From the NCBI GenBank assembly GCA_030539415.1, contig JAUNSE010000126.1, positions 1 to 6,038 of the forward strand: DNA of 6,038 nucleotides, written 5' to 3'. Of the stretch, positions 6,013-6,038 are shown one piece after another (position 1 is the stretch's first letter; the number at the start of each line of letters is the position of its first letter). The notes beneath the pieces are model-generated. The model had not been told where the DNA came from and did not search any database. It worked only from the letters and a program-made list of their open reading frames with translations. The stretch comes from Desulfovibrionaceae bacterium (GTDB taxonomy: Bacteria > Desulfobacterota > Desulfovibrionia > Desulfovibrionales > Desulfovibrionaceae). Both the position numbers and the translations under genes were made by a program.

Positions 6013-6038
6013 ACAGAAAGCGGGCATGACGAGAGCAC

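Noticed and set aside
5951..6038. Frame open from ATG 5951 to the window's end
   Set aside because: Only 29 codons are visible; it starts right after the terminator without a ribosome binding site and runs through palindromic sequence.

Overview
The window is ordinary, gene-dense bacterial chromosome with very high GC (roughly two thirds by eye) and strong codon bias. All recognisable genes lie on the plus strand. The gene set is a SlyD-type prolyl isomerase, a type III glutamine synthetase, a single-pass TPR-like membrane protein and a ferredoxin-linked indolepyruvate oxidoreductase. This suggests a strictly anaerobic, amino-acid-using Gram-negative bacterium. A member of the Desulfovibrionaceae is my best guess, but that is an inference from gene content and composition; no marker gene is present to prove it.

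Layout: positions 1-159 hold the 3' end of a slyD-like gene. After a 73-base gap comes glnN (233-2425), a complete 730-residue type III glutamine synthetase. A 180-base, extremely GC-rich gap (2426-2605) follows, packed with inverted repeats. Next is a 233-residue membrane-anchored protein (2606-3307), closed by a good intrinsic terminator (3316-3354). A second small stem-loop leads into iorA (3409-5262) and iorB (5275-5871), a two-gene operon whose Shine-Dalgarno for iorB overlaps the iorA stop. A perfect 14-bp hairpin (5913-5944) ends that operon. The last 90 bases hold only GC-rich palindromes and no supported gene.

How the genes work together: IorA and IorB form one enzyme. It oxidatively decarboxylates aryl pyruvates, made by transamination of aromatic amino acids, to aryl-acetyl-CoA and reduces ferredoxin. 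Transamination would move the amino group to glutamate, which glutamine synthetase can amidate. That metabolic link is plausible, but the terminators show that glnN and iorAB are separate transcription units.

I found no undescribed multi-gene system, mobile element, CRISPR array or RNA gene. The observations most worth checking are the iron-sulfur tail of IorA, where both cluster motifs look incomplete, and the nested dyads between glnN and the membrane-protein gene.
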